Source: Zoogloeaceae bacterium (lineage in GTDB: Bacteria; Pseudomonadota; Gammaproteobacteria; Burkholderiales; Rhodocyclaceae). From it: DNA of 55,475 bases. The stretch lies in assembly GCA_031277315.1 (NCBI GenBank), contig JAITMP010000039.1, forward strand, positions 1 through 55,475, read 5' to 3'. Position 1 is the stretch's first letter, and the number at the start of each line of letters is the position of its first letter. A program made the position numbers and the translations under genes. Positions 9,234 to 19,159 of the stretch are shown piece by piece. Under the pieces are notes generated by a model. The model was given only the letters and a program-made list of their open reading frames with translations. It had not been told where the DNA came from and made no database searches.

Positions 9234-9421
9234 CAAGCGAGCGGAGTTCGCGCACCCTGCTCGCCAAACAGTGAGCCGCTTGCTCGCGGCTTGCGCGGAA
9301 TGCCAGGCTCATGAAAAAGCAGTAGACGTCGCTGCTGGCCGCGCGTTGCCAACAACTTCATAGAATGCTAATATTTGTCATATACACTGAAACATTTGAA
9401 TCTTAAAGTGAGGGAGCGGTT

Positions 9422-11410
9422 ATGGGACTTACCCAGCATTTTTCCGCATACAGTCAATGGCGCCGGTCGGTTTCCGCAAACCTGCTGAGTTTGCGCGACT
9501 GGCTGACGACAAACGAACTGAGCGATGCCCAAACCGAATTGCGCTTGCAGCAATTGCAGGAGCGGCTGCGCGAGGACAAGCTGATCGTCGCCTTCGTGGC
9601 GGAGTTCTCCCGTGGCAAATCCGAACTCATCAACGCCATCTTTTTCGGCGACTACGGTGGCCGTGTTCTGCCGTCGGCGGCCGGCCGCACCACGATGTGC
9701 CCGACCGAGTTGCTCTACGACGCCGGCCAGCCCAACGCCATCGCGCTTTTGCCCATCGAAACGCGCTCGACGCACGCCAGCGTGGCCGAGTTCAAGCGGT
9801 TTCCCGATGAGTGGCGTAACGTCGCGCTGGACACGGCTTCGGTGGAAGCCATGCAGTCCGCGCTCGCCCGTGTGAGCGAGAAAAAACGCGTCAGTCAGGA
9901 AGAGGCCATCAAGCTCGGCTTCAGCATCGAAACCGAAGACGAGGAAGGGGCGACGCCGGAGGAGGGATCAAAGCCGGAGGAAGGACTGAAACCGGGCGTC
10001 GACGGGCTGGTCGAGATTCCCTGCTGGCGTCACGCCCTCATCAATTTCCCTCATCCCCTGCTCAAGCAGGGGCTGGTCATTCTCGATACGCCCGGCCTGA
10101 ACGCCATCGGCGCCGAGCCGGAATTGACGCTGTCCCAACTGCCCAGCGCCCACGCCATCCTGTTCATTCTCGCCGCCGATACCGGTGTGACCCAGTCCGA
10201 CCTTGCCGTCTGGCGCGATCACGTCAACGGCGCGCGCGCGCGGCGCAAGGGCTGCATCGCCGTCCTCAACAAGGTTGACGGCCTCTGGGACGGCATCCGC
10301 ACCGACGCCGAAATCGAAGACGAAATCGTTCGCCAGGTGCACGATACGGCGGACATCCTCAAGCTCGATCCCGCGTATGTTTTCCCCGTCTCGGCGCAGA
10401 AGGGGCTGCTGGCCAAGATCAGCCACGATGCCGCGCTGCTGGCGAAGAGCCGTCTGCCGGCGCTGGAGCAGGCGCTGACGGAGGAGCTTATCCCGGCCAA
10501 GCAGGACATCGTGTGCGACAACATCGAGAGCGAAGCGGACGATCTTGTCCTCCGCGCGCGCACCCTGCTGCAAACGCGCCAGCACGGCATCGCCGACCAG
10601 CTTGCCGAACTGACCGAACTGCGCGGCAAGAATCAGGGCGTCATCGAATACATGATGCGCAAGGTGAAGGTCGAGAAAGAGGAATTTGAAAGAGGATTGC
10701 AGCGCTACTACGCCGTGCGCAGCGTGTTCTCGCAGTTGACCAACAGCCTGTACGCCTATCTCGGCATGGATGCCCTGCGCGAGGAAACGCGCCGCACGCG
10801 GGACGTGATGCAGCAAGCCACGTTCTCGAAGCAACTGCGCGAAGCGATGAAGGATTTCTTCCGCCGAGTACGCGAGAATCTCAGCAAGTCGTCCGGCGAG
10901 ATCGGCGAGATCACCAAGATGATGGAGGCGATGTGCGAGCGTTTCGCGGTCGAGCACGGCATGAAGCTGTCGCCGCCGCCGCCGTTCTCCCTGTTGGGTT
11001 ACGAGAAGGAAATCGCCCAGCTTGAAACCGGCTTCAACGCCCATTTCGACACGTTATTCAACATGGTGACGTACGCCAAGCAGAGCCTGACACAGCGTTT
11101 CTTTGAGACGGTGGCGACGCAGGTGCGGACCATTTTCGAGACGGTCAACCGCGACGTCGATCACTGGCTGCGCACCGTCATGTCGCCGCTGGAAACGCAG
11201 GTGCGCGAATACCAGTTGCAGTTGAAGCGGCGGCTGGAAAGCATCAAGCGCATCTACCAGGCCACCGGCACGCTGGAAGATCGCGTGCGTGAACTGGAGC
11301 AGATGCAAGCGGCGCTGGAAACGCAACTGGCGCAACTGGGCGGCATCTCCGGCAGCTTGCAGGAAACGCTCCACTCCGAAGTAAAAGAAACCGCTCAAGC
11401 GGCGGCTTGA
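9422..11410 (+). CDS. Dynamin-like GTPase
   Basis: A 662-residue large GTPase of the bacterial dynamin superfamily, likely membrane-remodelling or membrane-repair. The G1 region reads FVAEFSRGKSELINAIF (residues 58-74), where Ala60 replaces the first Gly of the P-loop. TTMCPTEL is G2, DTPGLNAIG (near 222) is G3 and LNKVD (near 282) is G4. From about residue 380 it is helical and coiled-coil-like to the end (ELEQMQAALETQLAQLGG). No obvious membrane segment is present, so membrane contact would be peripheral. The ribosome-binding site GAGGGAG lies before the ATG. It is a single gene that converges on the ferredoxin operon. The substrate is unknown. Confidence 0.85.
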   Translation: MGLTQHFSAYSQWRRSVSANLLSLRDWLTTNELSDAQTELRLQQLQERLREDKLIVAFVAEFSRGKSELINAIFFGDYGGRVLPSAAGRTTMCPTELLYDAGQPNAIALLPIETRSTHASVAEFKRFPDEWRNVALDTASVEAMQSALARVSEKKRVSQEEAIKLGFSIETEDEEGATPEEGSKPEEGLKPGVDGLVEIPCWRHALINFPHPLLKQGLVILDTPGLNAIGAEPELTLSQLPSAHAILFILAADTGVTQSDLAVWRDHVNGARARRKGCIAVLNKVDGLWDGIRTDAEIEDEIVRQVHDTADILKLDPAYVFPVSAQKGLLAKISHDAALLAKSRLPALEQALTEELIPAKQDIVCDNIESEADDLVLRARTLLQTRQHGIADQLAELTELRGKNQGVIEYMMRKVKVEKEEFERGLQRYYAVRSVFSQLTNSLYAYLGMDALREETRRTRDVMQQATFSKQLREAMKDFFRRVRENLSKSSGEIGEITKMMEAMCERFAVEHGMKLSPPPPFSLLGYEKEIAQLETGFNAHFDTLFNMVTYAKQSLTQRFFETVATQVRTIFETVNRDVDHWLRTVMSPLETQVREYQLQLKRRLESIKRIYQATGTLEDRVRELEQMQAALETQLAQLGGISGSLQETLHSEVKETAQAAA

Positions 11411-11414
11411 GCGG
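11383..11414 (-). terminator. Terminator for the coaD-ferredoxin operon, overlapping the dynamin gene end
   Basis: A perfect inverted repeat CCGCTCAAGC-ggcg-GCTTGAGCGG (11391-11414). On the minus strand it is followed by TTTCTTTT. The hairpin contains the stop codon of the dynamin-like gene, so it may also end that transcript. Confidence 0.7.
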
Positions 11415-11420
11415 CGGGAT

Positions 11421-11444
11421 GGAACAGGGCGCGGAACAGGGCGT
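11421..11444. repeat. 12-bp direct tandem duplication
   Basis: ggaacagggcgc and ggaacagggcgt lie side by side between the convergent dynamin-like and ferredoxin genes. They belong to the set of short tandem repeats at gene boundaries in this window. Confidence 0.6.
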
Positions 11445-11447
11445 GGA

Positions 11448-12730
<1,283 letters not shown>

Positions 12731-12734
<4 letters not shown>

Positions 12735-14020
12735 TCCCCGCCCACGATCACCGTGACGAGATGCTCCGGCTGGACGTGCCGCGCAAAGGCGGCGCGGATG
12801 CCGGCGGCGCTGACCGCCTCGACCTGCCCCGGAAAATCGTCGAGATACGTTGGCGGCAGGCCGTAGAAGCCGATCACCGAGAGGTATTCGAGCAGCTTGC
12901 GGTTGCTGTCGATGCGCAGCGGAAAACCGTCGGCCAGATTGCGCTGGGCGGCTTTCAGTTCCGCCTCGCTCGGCCCGTGGGCGAGAAATTCGGTCAGCAC
13001 GTCATTCACCACTTGCAGCGCCTCGCGCGCCTGTTCGCGCTTGGTTTGCAGGCCGATCTGGAAGGGGCCAAGCTGTTTCTGTGGCTGAAAATAGCTGTAG
13101 ACGCTGTAAGCGTAGCCGCGTTTTTCGCGCACTTCCTTCATCAAGCGGGAGACGAAACCGCCGCCGCCGAGAATGTAATTGCCGACGTAGAGCGGGATGT
13201 AGTCCGGGTCGCCGCGACGCGCGGCGGGCAGGCCGAGAAGGATGTGCGCCTGCGTGGCGGGATGGTCGACGCGCACCGTGCCGCGCTCCGGCGCTGCCGC
13301 CTCGGGCAGGCCGGCATCCGCCGGCGCGGGCGGCAAGTCCGCCGTCAGACGTTGGGCGATCGCCTCGGCTTCGGCGCGTGAAAGATCGCCGATGATGGAG
13401 ACGACGGCGCGGCGCGCGCCGTAGTGCGTCTGGTAAAAAGTCACGATGTCCTCGCGCGTGATCCGCTCGACGCTGTCGACGCTGGCGGAGCGGCCGTAAG
13501 GATGCGCCGGATAGAGCGCAGCGGAAAAACGCTTCGCGGCGATGCTGGCCGGCCGCGTGTCGGCTTCGCGGATGCTGGCGATGACGCGCGCCTTTTCGCG
13601 TTCAAGCGCGGCGGCCGGAAAAGCCGGCTGCTGCAACACCAGCCGCAGCAGTTCCAGCGCGGCTTCGCGCTCACGCGGCGAGGACAAGGTGCGCAGGGAA
13701 ACGCTGGCCCGGTCGAGATCGGCGCCGCCGCCCAACAGCGCGCCGATGTCAGCCAGCCGGTCGGCGATGCGTTCCTCGTCGAGTTCTCCGGCGCCCATGT
13801 CGAGCAGGCCGCGCGTGAGTCCGGCAAGGCCGGCCTTGTCCGCCGGCGCGTAGGCGCCGCCGGCGGCGAAATCAATCTGCACGTCGATGATCGGCACGAC
13901 GCGGCTTTCGACGAAGGCCACGCGGGCGCCGGAAGGCGCCGTCCATTGTTCGATGCGGGGGCCGGCCTGAGCCACGATTGCGGCGAGGCCGAGCAGGGCA
14001 AACAGCAGGATTTTTTTCAT
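12731..14020 (-). CDS. M16-family peptidase homologue lacking the zinc motif
   Basis: The second of a tandem pair of pitrilysin-like proteins, 429 residues with a signal peptide (ILLFALLGLAAIVAQA). The M16 fold is evident (GLAGLTRGLLDMGAG, YGRSASVDSVERITREDI, GGGGFVSRLMKEVREKRGYAYS), but the HxxEH zinc motif is absent. It is therefore the non-catalytic partner that typically pairs with an active M16 subunit in the periplasm. The start at 14020 is preferred because AAGAGAG is well spaced there; an ATG at 14026 is too close. It follows its partner after 12 bp. Confidence 0.9.
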
Positions 14021-14032
14021 GAACATGCTCTC

Positions 14033-15403
14033 TTAATGCCGTGTCGTGATGCCGGGTTTCTGCGCCGCGCCGTTCGGCGGCGGCAGCGGTTGCGGATCGA
14101 GGACGGCCACCGTGAGGCGGGCGTCGTCGAAATATTTTTTCGCCACCTGCTGCACTTCTTCCGCCGTCACGCCACGGATTTTTTCCAGCAAGGTGTCGAT
14201 GTCGCGCCAGTGGAAGCCGCTGGCTTCGAGATGGCCGATTTCCATCGCCTGCGCCATCATCGAATCGCGTTTGTACACCTGGGCGGCGATGAGCTGCGTC
14301 CTGACGCGCTCCAGTTCCTCGGCGCCGACGCCTTCATTCGCCACGCGGGCGATTTCGGCCCGCAGCGCGGCTTCCAGTTCGTCCACCGTTTTGCCTTCCG
14401 CCGGCGTGCCGTCGACGCTGAACAGGGCTTCGCCGCGCACGGTGGCGTCGTAGCCGGCGCCGGCCGAGACGGCGATCCGCGCGCCGCGCACCAGATTGCG
14501 GGAAAAGCGCGCGCCGTCGTGGCCGTCGAGCACGCCGGCCAGCACTTCCAGCGCGTAAGGCTCGCGGTCTTGTTGCAGGTCGCGCAGCGCCGGCACCTTC
14601 CAGGCCATCGACAAATAAGGCAGCTTGGCCGGCGCCTTGACGCGCAGGCGCTTGATGCCGGCCTGCTCCGGCTCGCGCTGCGGCTTGCGCTCGGGCAGGG
14701 CGCGGCGCGGAATCTTGCCGTAGTGTTTTTCAGCCAGGCGGAACACCTCGTTCGCGTCGACATCGCCGACAACGACGACATAAGCGTTGTTCGGCGCGTA
14801 CCAGCGGTGATACCAGTTGCGCGCGTCCGCCGCCGTCATGTTTTGCAGATCGTTCATCCAGCCGATGATCGGCCGGCGGTAGGGGTGCGCCTGGAAAGCA
14901 GTCGCCATCTGGGTTTCGTAGACCAGCGCCTGCGGGCTGTCTTCGGTGCGCAGGCGGCGCTCTTCCATGACGACCTTGATCTCCTGCGCGAATTCCTTCG
15001 GATCGAGCACCAGATTTGCCATGCGGTCGGCCTCCAGCGCCATCATCTCGCCGAGCCGCTTCGCCGGCACTTGCTGGAAATAGGCGGTGTAGTCGAGGCT
15101 GGTGAAAGCGTTGTCGCGGCCGCCGACGGCGGCGACGCGCTGATTGAATTCGCCCGGCCCGAGCGTGCGGGTGCCCTTGAACATCATGTGTTCGAGGACG
15201 TGGGCGACGCCGGACGTGCCGTCCACTTCGTCCATGCTGCCGGCGCGGTACCAGACCATGTGTACCGCCGTCGGCGCGCGGCGGTCTTCCTGGACGATGA
15301 TGCGCAAGCCGTTGGCGAGCGTCTTTTCATGCGGAGCGGCGAGCGCCGCGACGGCGGTCAGCGCCAGCGCCGCCGCGAGAAATAGATGGGATCGGGTATT
15401 CAT
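14033..15403 (-). CDS. M16-family zinc peptidase, catalytic subunit
   Basis: A periplasmic pitrilysin-type metallopeptidase of 456 residues with signal peptide (LFLAAALALTAVAALAA). The inverted zinc motif HVLEHMMF (HxxEH) is followed by the distal Glu region VVMEERRLRTEDSP. The RR-containing substrate-binding block sits late in the chain. It is paired with the zinc-less paralogue immediately downstream, which suggests a heterodimer. The family degrades small peptides or signal peptides; the actual substrate is unknown. It is divergent from ftsY across 129 bp. Confidence 0.92.
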   Translation of the reverse strand: MNTRSHLFLAAALALTAVAALAAPHEKTLANGLRIIVQEDRRAPTAVHMVWYRAGSMDEVDGTSGVAHVLEHMMFKGTRTLGPGEFNQRVAAVGGRDNAFTSLDYTAYFQQVPAKRLGEMMALEADRMANLVLDPKEFAQEIKVVMEERRLRTEDSPQALVYETQMATAFQAHPYRRPIIGWMNDLQNMTAADARNWYHRWYAPNNAYVVVVGDVDANEVFRLAEKHYGKIPRRALPERKPQREPEQAGIKRLRVKAPAKLPYLSMAWKVPALRDLQQDREPYALEVLAGVLDGHDGARFSRNLVRGARIAVSAGAGYDATVRGEALFSVDGTPAEGKTVDELEAALRAEIARVANEGVGAEELERVRTQLIAAQVYKRDSMMAQAMEIGHLEASGFHWRDIDTLLEKIRGVTAEEVQQVAKKYFDDARLTVAVLDPQPLPPPNGAAQKPGITTRH

Positions 15404-15481
15404 GGAGCCTTTCGCGCTTCTGATAAAATTCACGGCGTCATTTTCGCACGGGGATCGGCCCCGCGACGAACGGATATAAAT

Positions 15482-15525
15482 ACAGACCAACACAGACCAA
15501 CACAGCAACAGACCATACAGACCAC
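15482..15525. repeat. 10-bp tandem repeat in the ftsY leader
   Basis: Two exact copies of acagaccaac (15482-15501), then degenerate copies acagcaac, agaccat and acagaccac, running to 8 bases before the ftsY ATG. They occupy the space where a ribosome-binding site would normally be. Confidence 0.75.
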
Positions 15526-15532
15526 GCGCCCC

Positions 15533-16534
15533 ATGTTTGGTTTCCTGAAAAAATCCGATGCAACGCCCGATGTGTCCACCGGCGCGCCTGCCGGCGCGCC
15601 CATCAATGCGCCCGCCGGCCCGCGCCCGTCCTGGACCGAGCGCCTGAAAGCCGGCCTCTCGCGCACTCGCGCCCAGCTTGGCGGCTTGTTTGGCCGGCGC
15701 ATCGACGAGGCGATGCTGGAGGAACTGGAAACCACCTTGCTGATGGCCGATGTCGGCGTCGAGGCCACGCAATACCTGCTCGACGAGCTGAAAGCCGCCG
15801 TGCGCCGCGAGCGGCTGGAAACCGGCGAGCAACTGCGGCAGGCGCTCGGCGACATGCTGCTGAAACTGATCGCTCCGCTGGAGCAGCCGCTCGACGTATC
15901 CGGCCATCAACCCTTCATCATCATGATTGCCGGCGTCAACGGCTCGGGCAAGACAACCTCCATCGGCAAGCTGGCGAAGCATTTTCAGGCGCGGGGAAAA
16001 TCGGTGCTGCTCGCCGCCGGCGACACCTTCCGCGCCGCCGCGCGCGAGCAACTCGCCGTCTGGGGCGAGCGCAACGGCGTCACGGTCGTGGCGCAGGAAT
16101 CGGGCGATCCGGCTGCCGTGATTTTCGATGCCGTGAATGCCGCCAAGGCGCGCGGCATCGACGTCGTGCTGGCCGATACCGCCGGGCGGCTGCCGACGCA
16201 ACTGCATCTGATGGAGGAGATCGCCAAGGTCAAGCGCGTCATCGCCAAGGCCGAGCCGGCGGCGCCGCATGAAGTGCTGCTGGTGCTCGACGCCAACATC
16301 GGCCAGAACGCGCTGGCGCAAGTCAAAGCCTTCGACGCCGCCATCGGCGTTACCGGACTCGTTGTCACCAAGCTCGACGGCACGGCCAAGGGCGGCGTCA
16401 TTGCCGCCATCGCGCGGCAGCAGCCGGCGGGCCATCCCGTCGCGCTGCGCTATATCGGCGTCGGCGAAGGCATCGACGACCTGCAACCTTTCTCCGCGCG
16501 CGAATTCGTCGACGCGCTCCTCGGCAAGGCATGA
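15533..16534 (+). CDS. ftsY: Signal recognition particle receptor FtsY
   Basis: SRP-type GTPase that docks ribosome-nascent chains at the membrane. It has 333 residues with a short acidic/low-complexity A region (residues 8-30), an NG domain with [15 protein letters not shown] (G1), [12 protein letters not shown] (G2), [11 protein letters not shown] (G3), [11 protein letters not shown] (G4) and the [14 protein letters not shown] closing motif. The start MFGFLKK matches the family, but no Shine-Dalgarno sequence is visible; a tandem repeat occupies the leader. It is followed by ftsE after 7 bp. Confidence 0.96.
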   Translation: MFGFLKKSDATPDVSTGAPAGAPINAPAGPRPSWTERLKAGLSRTRAQLGGLFGRRIDEAMLEELETTLLMADVGVEATQYLLDELKAAVRRERLETGEQLRQALGDMLLKLIAPLEQPLDVSGHQPFIIMIAGVNGSGKTTSIGKLAKHFQARGKSVLLAAGDTFRAAAREQLAVWGERNGVTVVAQESGDPAAVIFDAVNAAKARGIDVVLADTAGRLPTQLHLMEEIAKVKRVIAKAEPAAPHEVLLVLDANIGQNALAQVKAFDAAIGVTGLVVTKLDGTAKGGVIAAIARQQPAGHPVALRYIGVGEGIDDLQPFSAREFVDALLGKA

Positions 16535-16541
16535 TCCGTCC

Positions 16542-17195
16542 ATGATCCGCTTTGAACAAGTCGGCAAGGCTTATCCGGGCGGCATCGCCGCGCTGGCGGA
16601 ACTGACCTTCGACATCGGGGCTGGCGAGATGGTCATCCTCTCCGGCCATTCCGGCGCCGGCAAGAGCACGCTGCTGAAGCTGATTCCCGCCATCGAGCGG
16701 CCGACGCAGGGCACGGTGATCGTCAATGGACAAAACGTGTCGACGCTCAAGCGCGCCGCCGTGCCCTTCCTGCGGCGGAACATCGGCATGGTGTTCCAGG
16801 ACCAGAAACTGCTCCACGACCGCAGCGTTTTCGACAATGTCATGCTGCCGCTGTCGATTGCCGGCGTGGCGCTGCGCGACGCTGGCCGGCGCGTGCGCGC
16901 CGCGCTCGACAAGGTCGGCCTGCTCGAACGCGAAAAAGTCATGCCGGTGGCGCTCTCCGGCGGCGAGCAGCAGCGCCTCGCCATCGCCCGCGCCGTGGTG
17001 GCGCGGCCCGCGATCCTGATTGCCGACGAGCCGACTGCGCATCTGGACGACGACACCGGGCGCGACATCGTCGCCACCTTCCGCGCTTTCAATCAGGTCG
17101 GCGTCACCGTGCTGGTGGCAACCCACCACGACGCGCTGTTCACCCCCTTCATGACGCGGCGCCTGATTCTCTCGCGCGGGCGGCTGGCCGCATGA
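16542..17195 (+). CDS. ftsE: Cell-division ABC ATPase FtsE
   Basis: ATPase of the FtsEX complex that signals across the membrane to periplasmic peptidoglycan hydrolase activators during division. It has 217 residues. Walker A is GHSGAGKST, the Q-loop is MVFQDQKLL, the signature is LSGGEQQR, Walker B is ILIADEPT and the switch His is in VATHHD. It is encoded between ftsY and ftsX, the classic order. Confidence 0.97.
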   Translation: MIRFEQVGKAYPGGIAALAELTFDIGAGEMVILSGHSGAGKSTLLKLIPAIERPTQGTVIVNGQNVSTLKRAAVPFLRRNIGMVFQDQKLLHDRSVFDNVMLPLSIAGVALRDAGRRVRAALDKVGLLEREKVMPVALSGGEQQRLAIARAVVARPAILIADEPTAHLDDDTGRDIVATFRAFNQVGVTVLVATHHDALFTPFMTRRLILSRGRLAA

Positions 17196-17226
17196 ACGCC
17201 GCTCGTCAGCGCAAAGGAAAACGCGC

Positions 17227-18123
17227 ATGAAAGGCTGGCTGCTGCATCACCGTCAGGCTGCCGCGCAGGCGTTGCGCCGTCTGGCCGCGACGCCGCTGAA
17301 TACCCTGCTCGGCGCGTTGGTGCTGGGCACCGCGCTGGCCTTGCCGGCCGGCGGCGAGATGATGCTCGCCAACTTCCAGCGTCTGGCCCGGCATATCGCC
17401 GCCACGCCGCAGCTTTCCGTATTCATGGCCCTCGATACCTCGGTGAAAGAGGTCGACGAGATCGAGTCGATGCTGAGAAAGCATCCGCAAACGCTGAAGG
17501 TGCGCAAAGTGCCGCGCGAGGAAACGCTGCGCCGCCTGAAGGAAAGCGAAGGGCTGGGCGAAGTCATCGAGAGCCTGCCGCGCAACCCCTTCCCCGACGC
17601 TTTCGTCGTGGCGCCGAAGGACGAATCGCATGCCAGTCTGGAAGCGATGCGGGCCGAGTTCGTCAACTATCCGCATGTCGAGCATGTCCAACTCGACTCG
17701 GCCTGGGTGAAAAAACTGGATGCCTTCCTGCGGCTGGCGCGGCTGGCGGTGGCGTTTCTGGCCGCCGTGCTCGGCATCGCCCTCGTCGCTGTCACCTTCA
17801 ATACCATCCGGCTGCAAATCCTGACGCAGGAAGCCGAAATCGAAGTCAGCCGGCTGCTCGGCGCCACCGACGCCTTTATCCGCCGCCCGTTCTTTTATTT
17901 CGGCGCCCTGCAAGGGCTGGCCGGCGGCTTGGTCGCCTGGTTCGCCGTTTTCGCCGCCACCCTGCTGCTGCGCGGCCCGGTGGCCGACCTTGCCGCCCTT
18001 TACGGCGTCGAGTTCGCCCTGCATATCCTGCCCTTGGCTGATTCCGTCCTGCTCCTCGGCCTCGCCGCCCTGCTCGGTTTGGCCGGCGCCTGGGCCGCGC
18101 TGTTCCGCTATTTGCGCGACTGA
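17227..18123 (+). CDS. ftsX: Cell-division membrane protein FtsX
   Basis: Membrane partner of FtsE, 298 residues. There is a cytoplasmic N-terminus, a first membrane segment near residues 22-45, a large periplasmic loop (LSVFMALDTSVKEVDEIESM onward) and then three membrane segments in the C-terminal FtsX domain (LAVAFLAAVLGIALVAV, ALQGLAGGLVAWFAVFAA, DSVLLLGLAALLGLAGAW). It follows ftsE by 31 bp; rpoH follows after 116 bp with its own operator. Confidence 0.96.
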   Translation: MKGWLLHHRQAAAQALRRLAATPLNTLLGALVLGTALALPAGGEMMLANFQRLARHIAATPQLSVFMALDTSVKEVDEIESMLRKHPQTLKVRKVPREETLRRLKESEGLGEVIESLPRNPFPDAFVVAPKDESHASLEAMRAEFVNYPHVEHVQLDSAWVKKLDAFLRLARLAVAFLAAVLGIALVAVTFNTIRLQILTQEAEIEVSRLLGATDAFIRRPFFYFGALQGLAGGLVAWFAVFAATLLLRGPVADLAALYGVEFALHILPLADSVLLLGLAALLGLAGAWAALFRYLRD

Positions 18124-18189
18124 TTATTCGTGGCGTTCCGTTTGTGAATACCGGCAAGTAAGCGGGGCGGGCGGGAACCCCGGGGCGGA

Positions 18190-18216
18190 TTAGCACTCCA
18201 ACCCCAAGAGTGCTAA
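18190..18216 (+). promoter_or_regulatory. Perfect CIRCE operator (HrcA site) upstream of rpoH
   Basis: TTAGCACTC-N9-GAGTGCTAA, an exact match to the CIRCE consensus, lies 23 bases before the rpoH ATG. HrcA, the CIRCE repressor, would hold this promoter down at normal temperature. The element would fall in or very near the 5' untranslated leader, leaving room for a promoter in 18124-18190. Confidence 0.95.
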
Positions 18217-18239
18217 AATGCTTCAGGAGGTGGTTTTAT

Positions 18240-19094
18240 ATGACTGATACCTTGAATTTGCCCATGCCGGTTGCCGTCGGCAATCTGGAAAGCTATATCC
18301 GGACGGCGAATCGCTTTCCCCTGTTGAGCGAGCAGGAGGAGCAGACGCTGGCGCGGCGCTTTCGTGACGAGGACGACCTCGACGCGGCCCGTGGCTTGGT
18401 GCTGTCGCATCTGCGGCTGGTGGTGGCGGTGGCGCGCGGCTACCTCGGCTATGGTTTGCCGCACGCCGACCTGATTCAGGAGGGCAATGTCGGCCTGATG
18501 AAGGCGGTCAAGCGTTACGATCCGGCTCGCGGCGTGCGGCTGGTTTCTTTCGCCATCCACTGGATCAAGGCCGAAATCCACGAATACATTCTGCGCAACT
18601 GGCGTCTGGTGAAAATCGCCACGACGAAGGCGCAGCGCAAGCTGTTTTTCAACCTGCGCAGCCTCAAGCAGAGCTTGAACGCCATGAACGGCGAGGAAAT
18701 CGGCGCCGTGGCGAAGCAGCTTGGCGTCAAGCCGGAAGAAGTGCGCGAGATGGAAACCCGCCTCTCCGGCCGCGATGTCGCGCTGGAGGCGAACCCCGGC
18801 GAAGACGAGGATACTTTCGCGCCGATCACTTATCTGGTCGATCCCGCCGAGGAGCCGTCGGAAGCCCTCGCCAAGCGTGAATTGCAGCGTTTGCAGGATG
18901 AAGGGCTGAAGCAGGCGCTGGCCCAACTCGATGCGCGCAGCCGGCGCATCATCGAGCGCCGCTGGTTGACGGAAGGCGAGGCGGCGACCCTGCACGAACT
19001 GGCCGACGAGTATGGCGTTTCCGCCGAACGCATCCGCCAGATCGAAGCCAAGGCCATGCAGAAGATGAAGGGCGCGCTCGCCGAAGCCGTTTGA
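18240..19094 (+). CDS. rpoH: Heat-shock sigma factor RpoH (sigma-32)
   Basis: Alternative sigma factor that directs RNA polymerase to heat-shock promoters. It has 284 residues. Region 2 (HLRLVVAVARGYLGYGLPHADLI), the RpoH box QRKLFFNLR and the region 4 helix-turn-helix (LADEYGVSAERIRQIEAKAM) are intact. The start at 18240 follows a strong CAGGAGGT at the right spacing; an upstream in-frame start overlaps the CIRCE element and is rejected. Regulation appears to be by HrcA through the perfect CIRCE. A strong terminator follows. Confidence 0.97.
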   Translation: MTDTLNLPMPVAVGNLESYIRTANRFPLLSEQEEQTLARRFRDEDDLDAARGLVLSHLRLVVAVARGYLGYGLPHADLIQEGNVGLMKAVKRYDPARGVRLVSFAIHWIKAEIHEYILRNWRLVKIATTKAQRKLFFNLRSLKQSLNAMNGEEIGAVAKQLGVKPEEVREMETRLSGRDVALEANPGEDEDTFAPITYLVDPAEEPSEALAKRELQRLQDEGLKQALAQLDARSRRIIERRWLTEGEAATLHELADEYGVSAERIRQIEAKAMQKMKGALAEAV

Positions 19095-19113
19095 GCTTGA
19101 TTAGGCCGGACTG

Positions 19114-19149
19114 AAAAGCCGTCGCGGAGAAATCTGCGGCGGCTTTTTT
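19114..19149. terminator. Bidirectional intrinsic terminator between rpoH and sco
   Basis: AAAAGCCGTCGC pairs with GCGGCGGCTTTTTT across a short loop (one G-T wobble). It has T-runs on the plus strand and, read in reverse, a TTTT run, so it can end both convergent transcripts. Confidence 0.9.
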
Positions 19150-19159
19150 ATTTGCCGGC

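Noticed and set aside
13424-15385. 653-codon open frame on the plus strand
   Set aside because: Antisense to the two M16 peptidase genes, rich in His/Arg/Gln as expected of a shadow frame, with no ribosome-binding site or domain.
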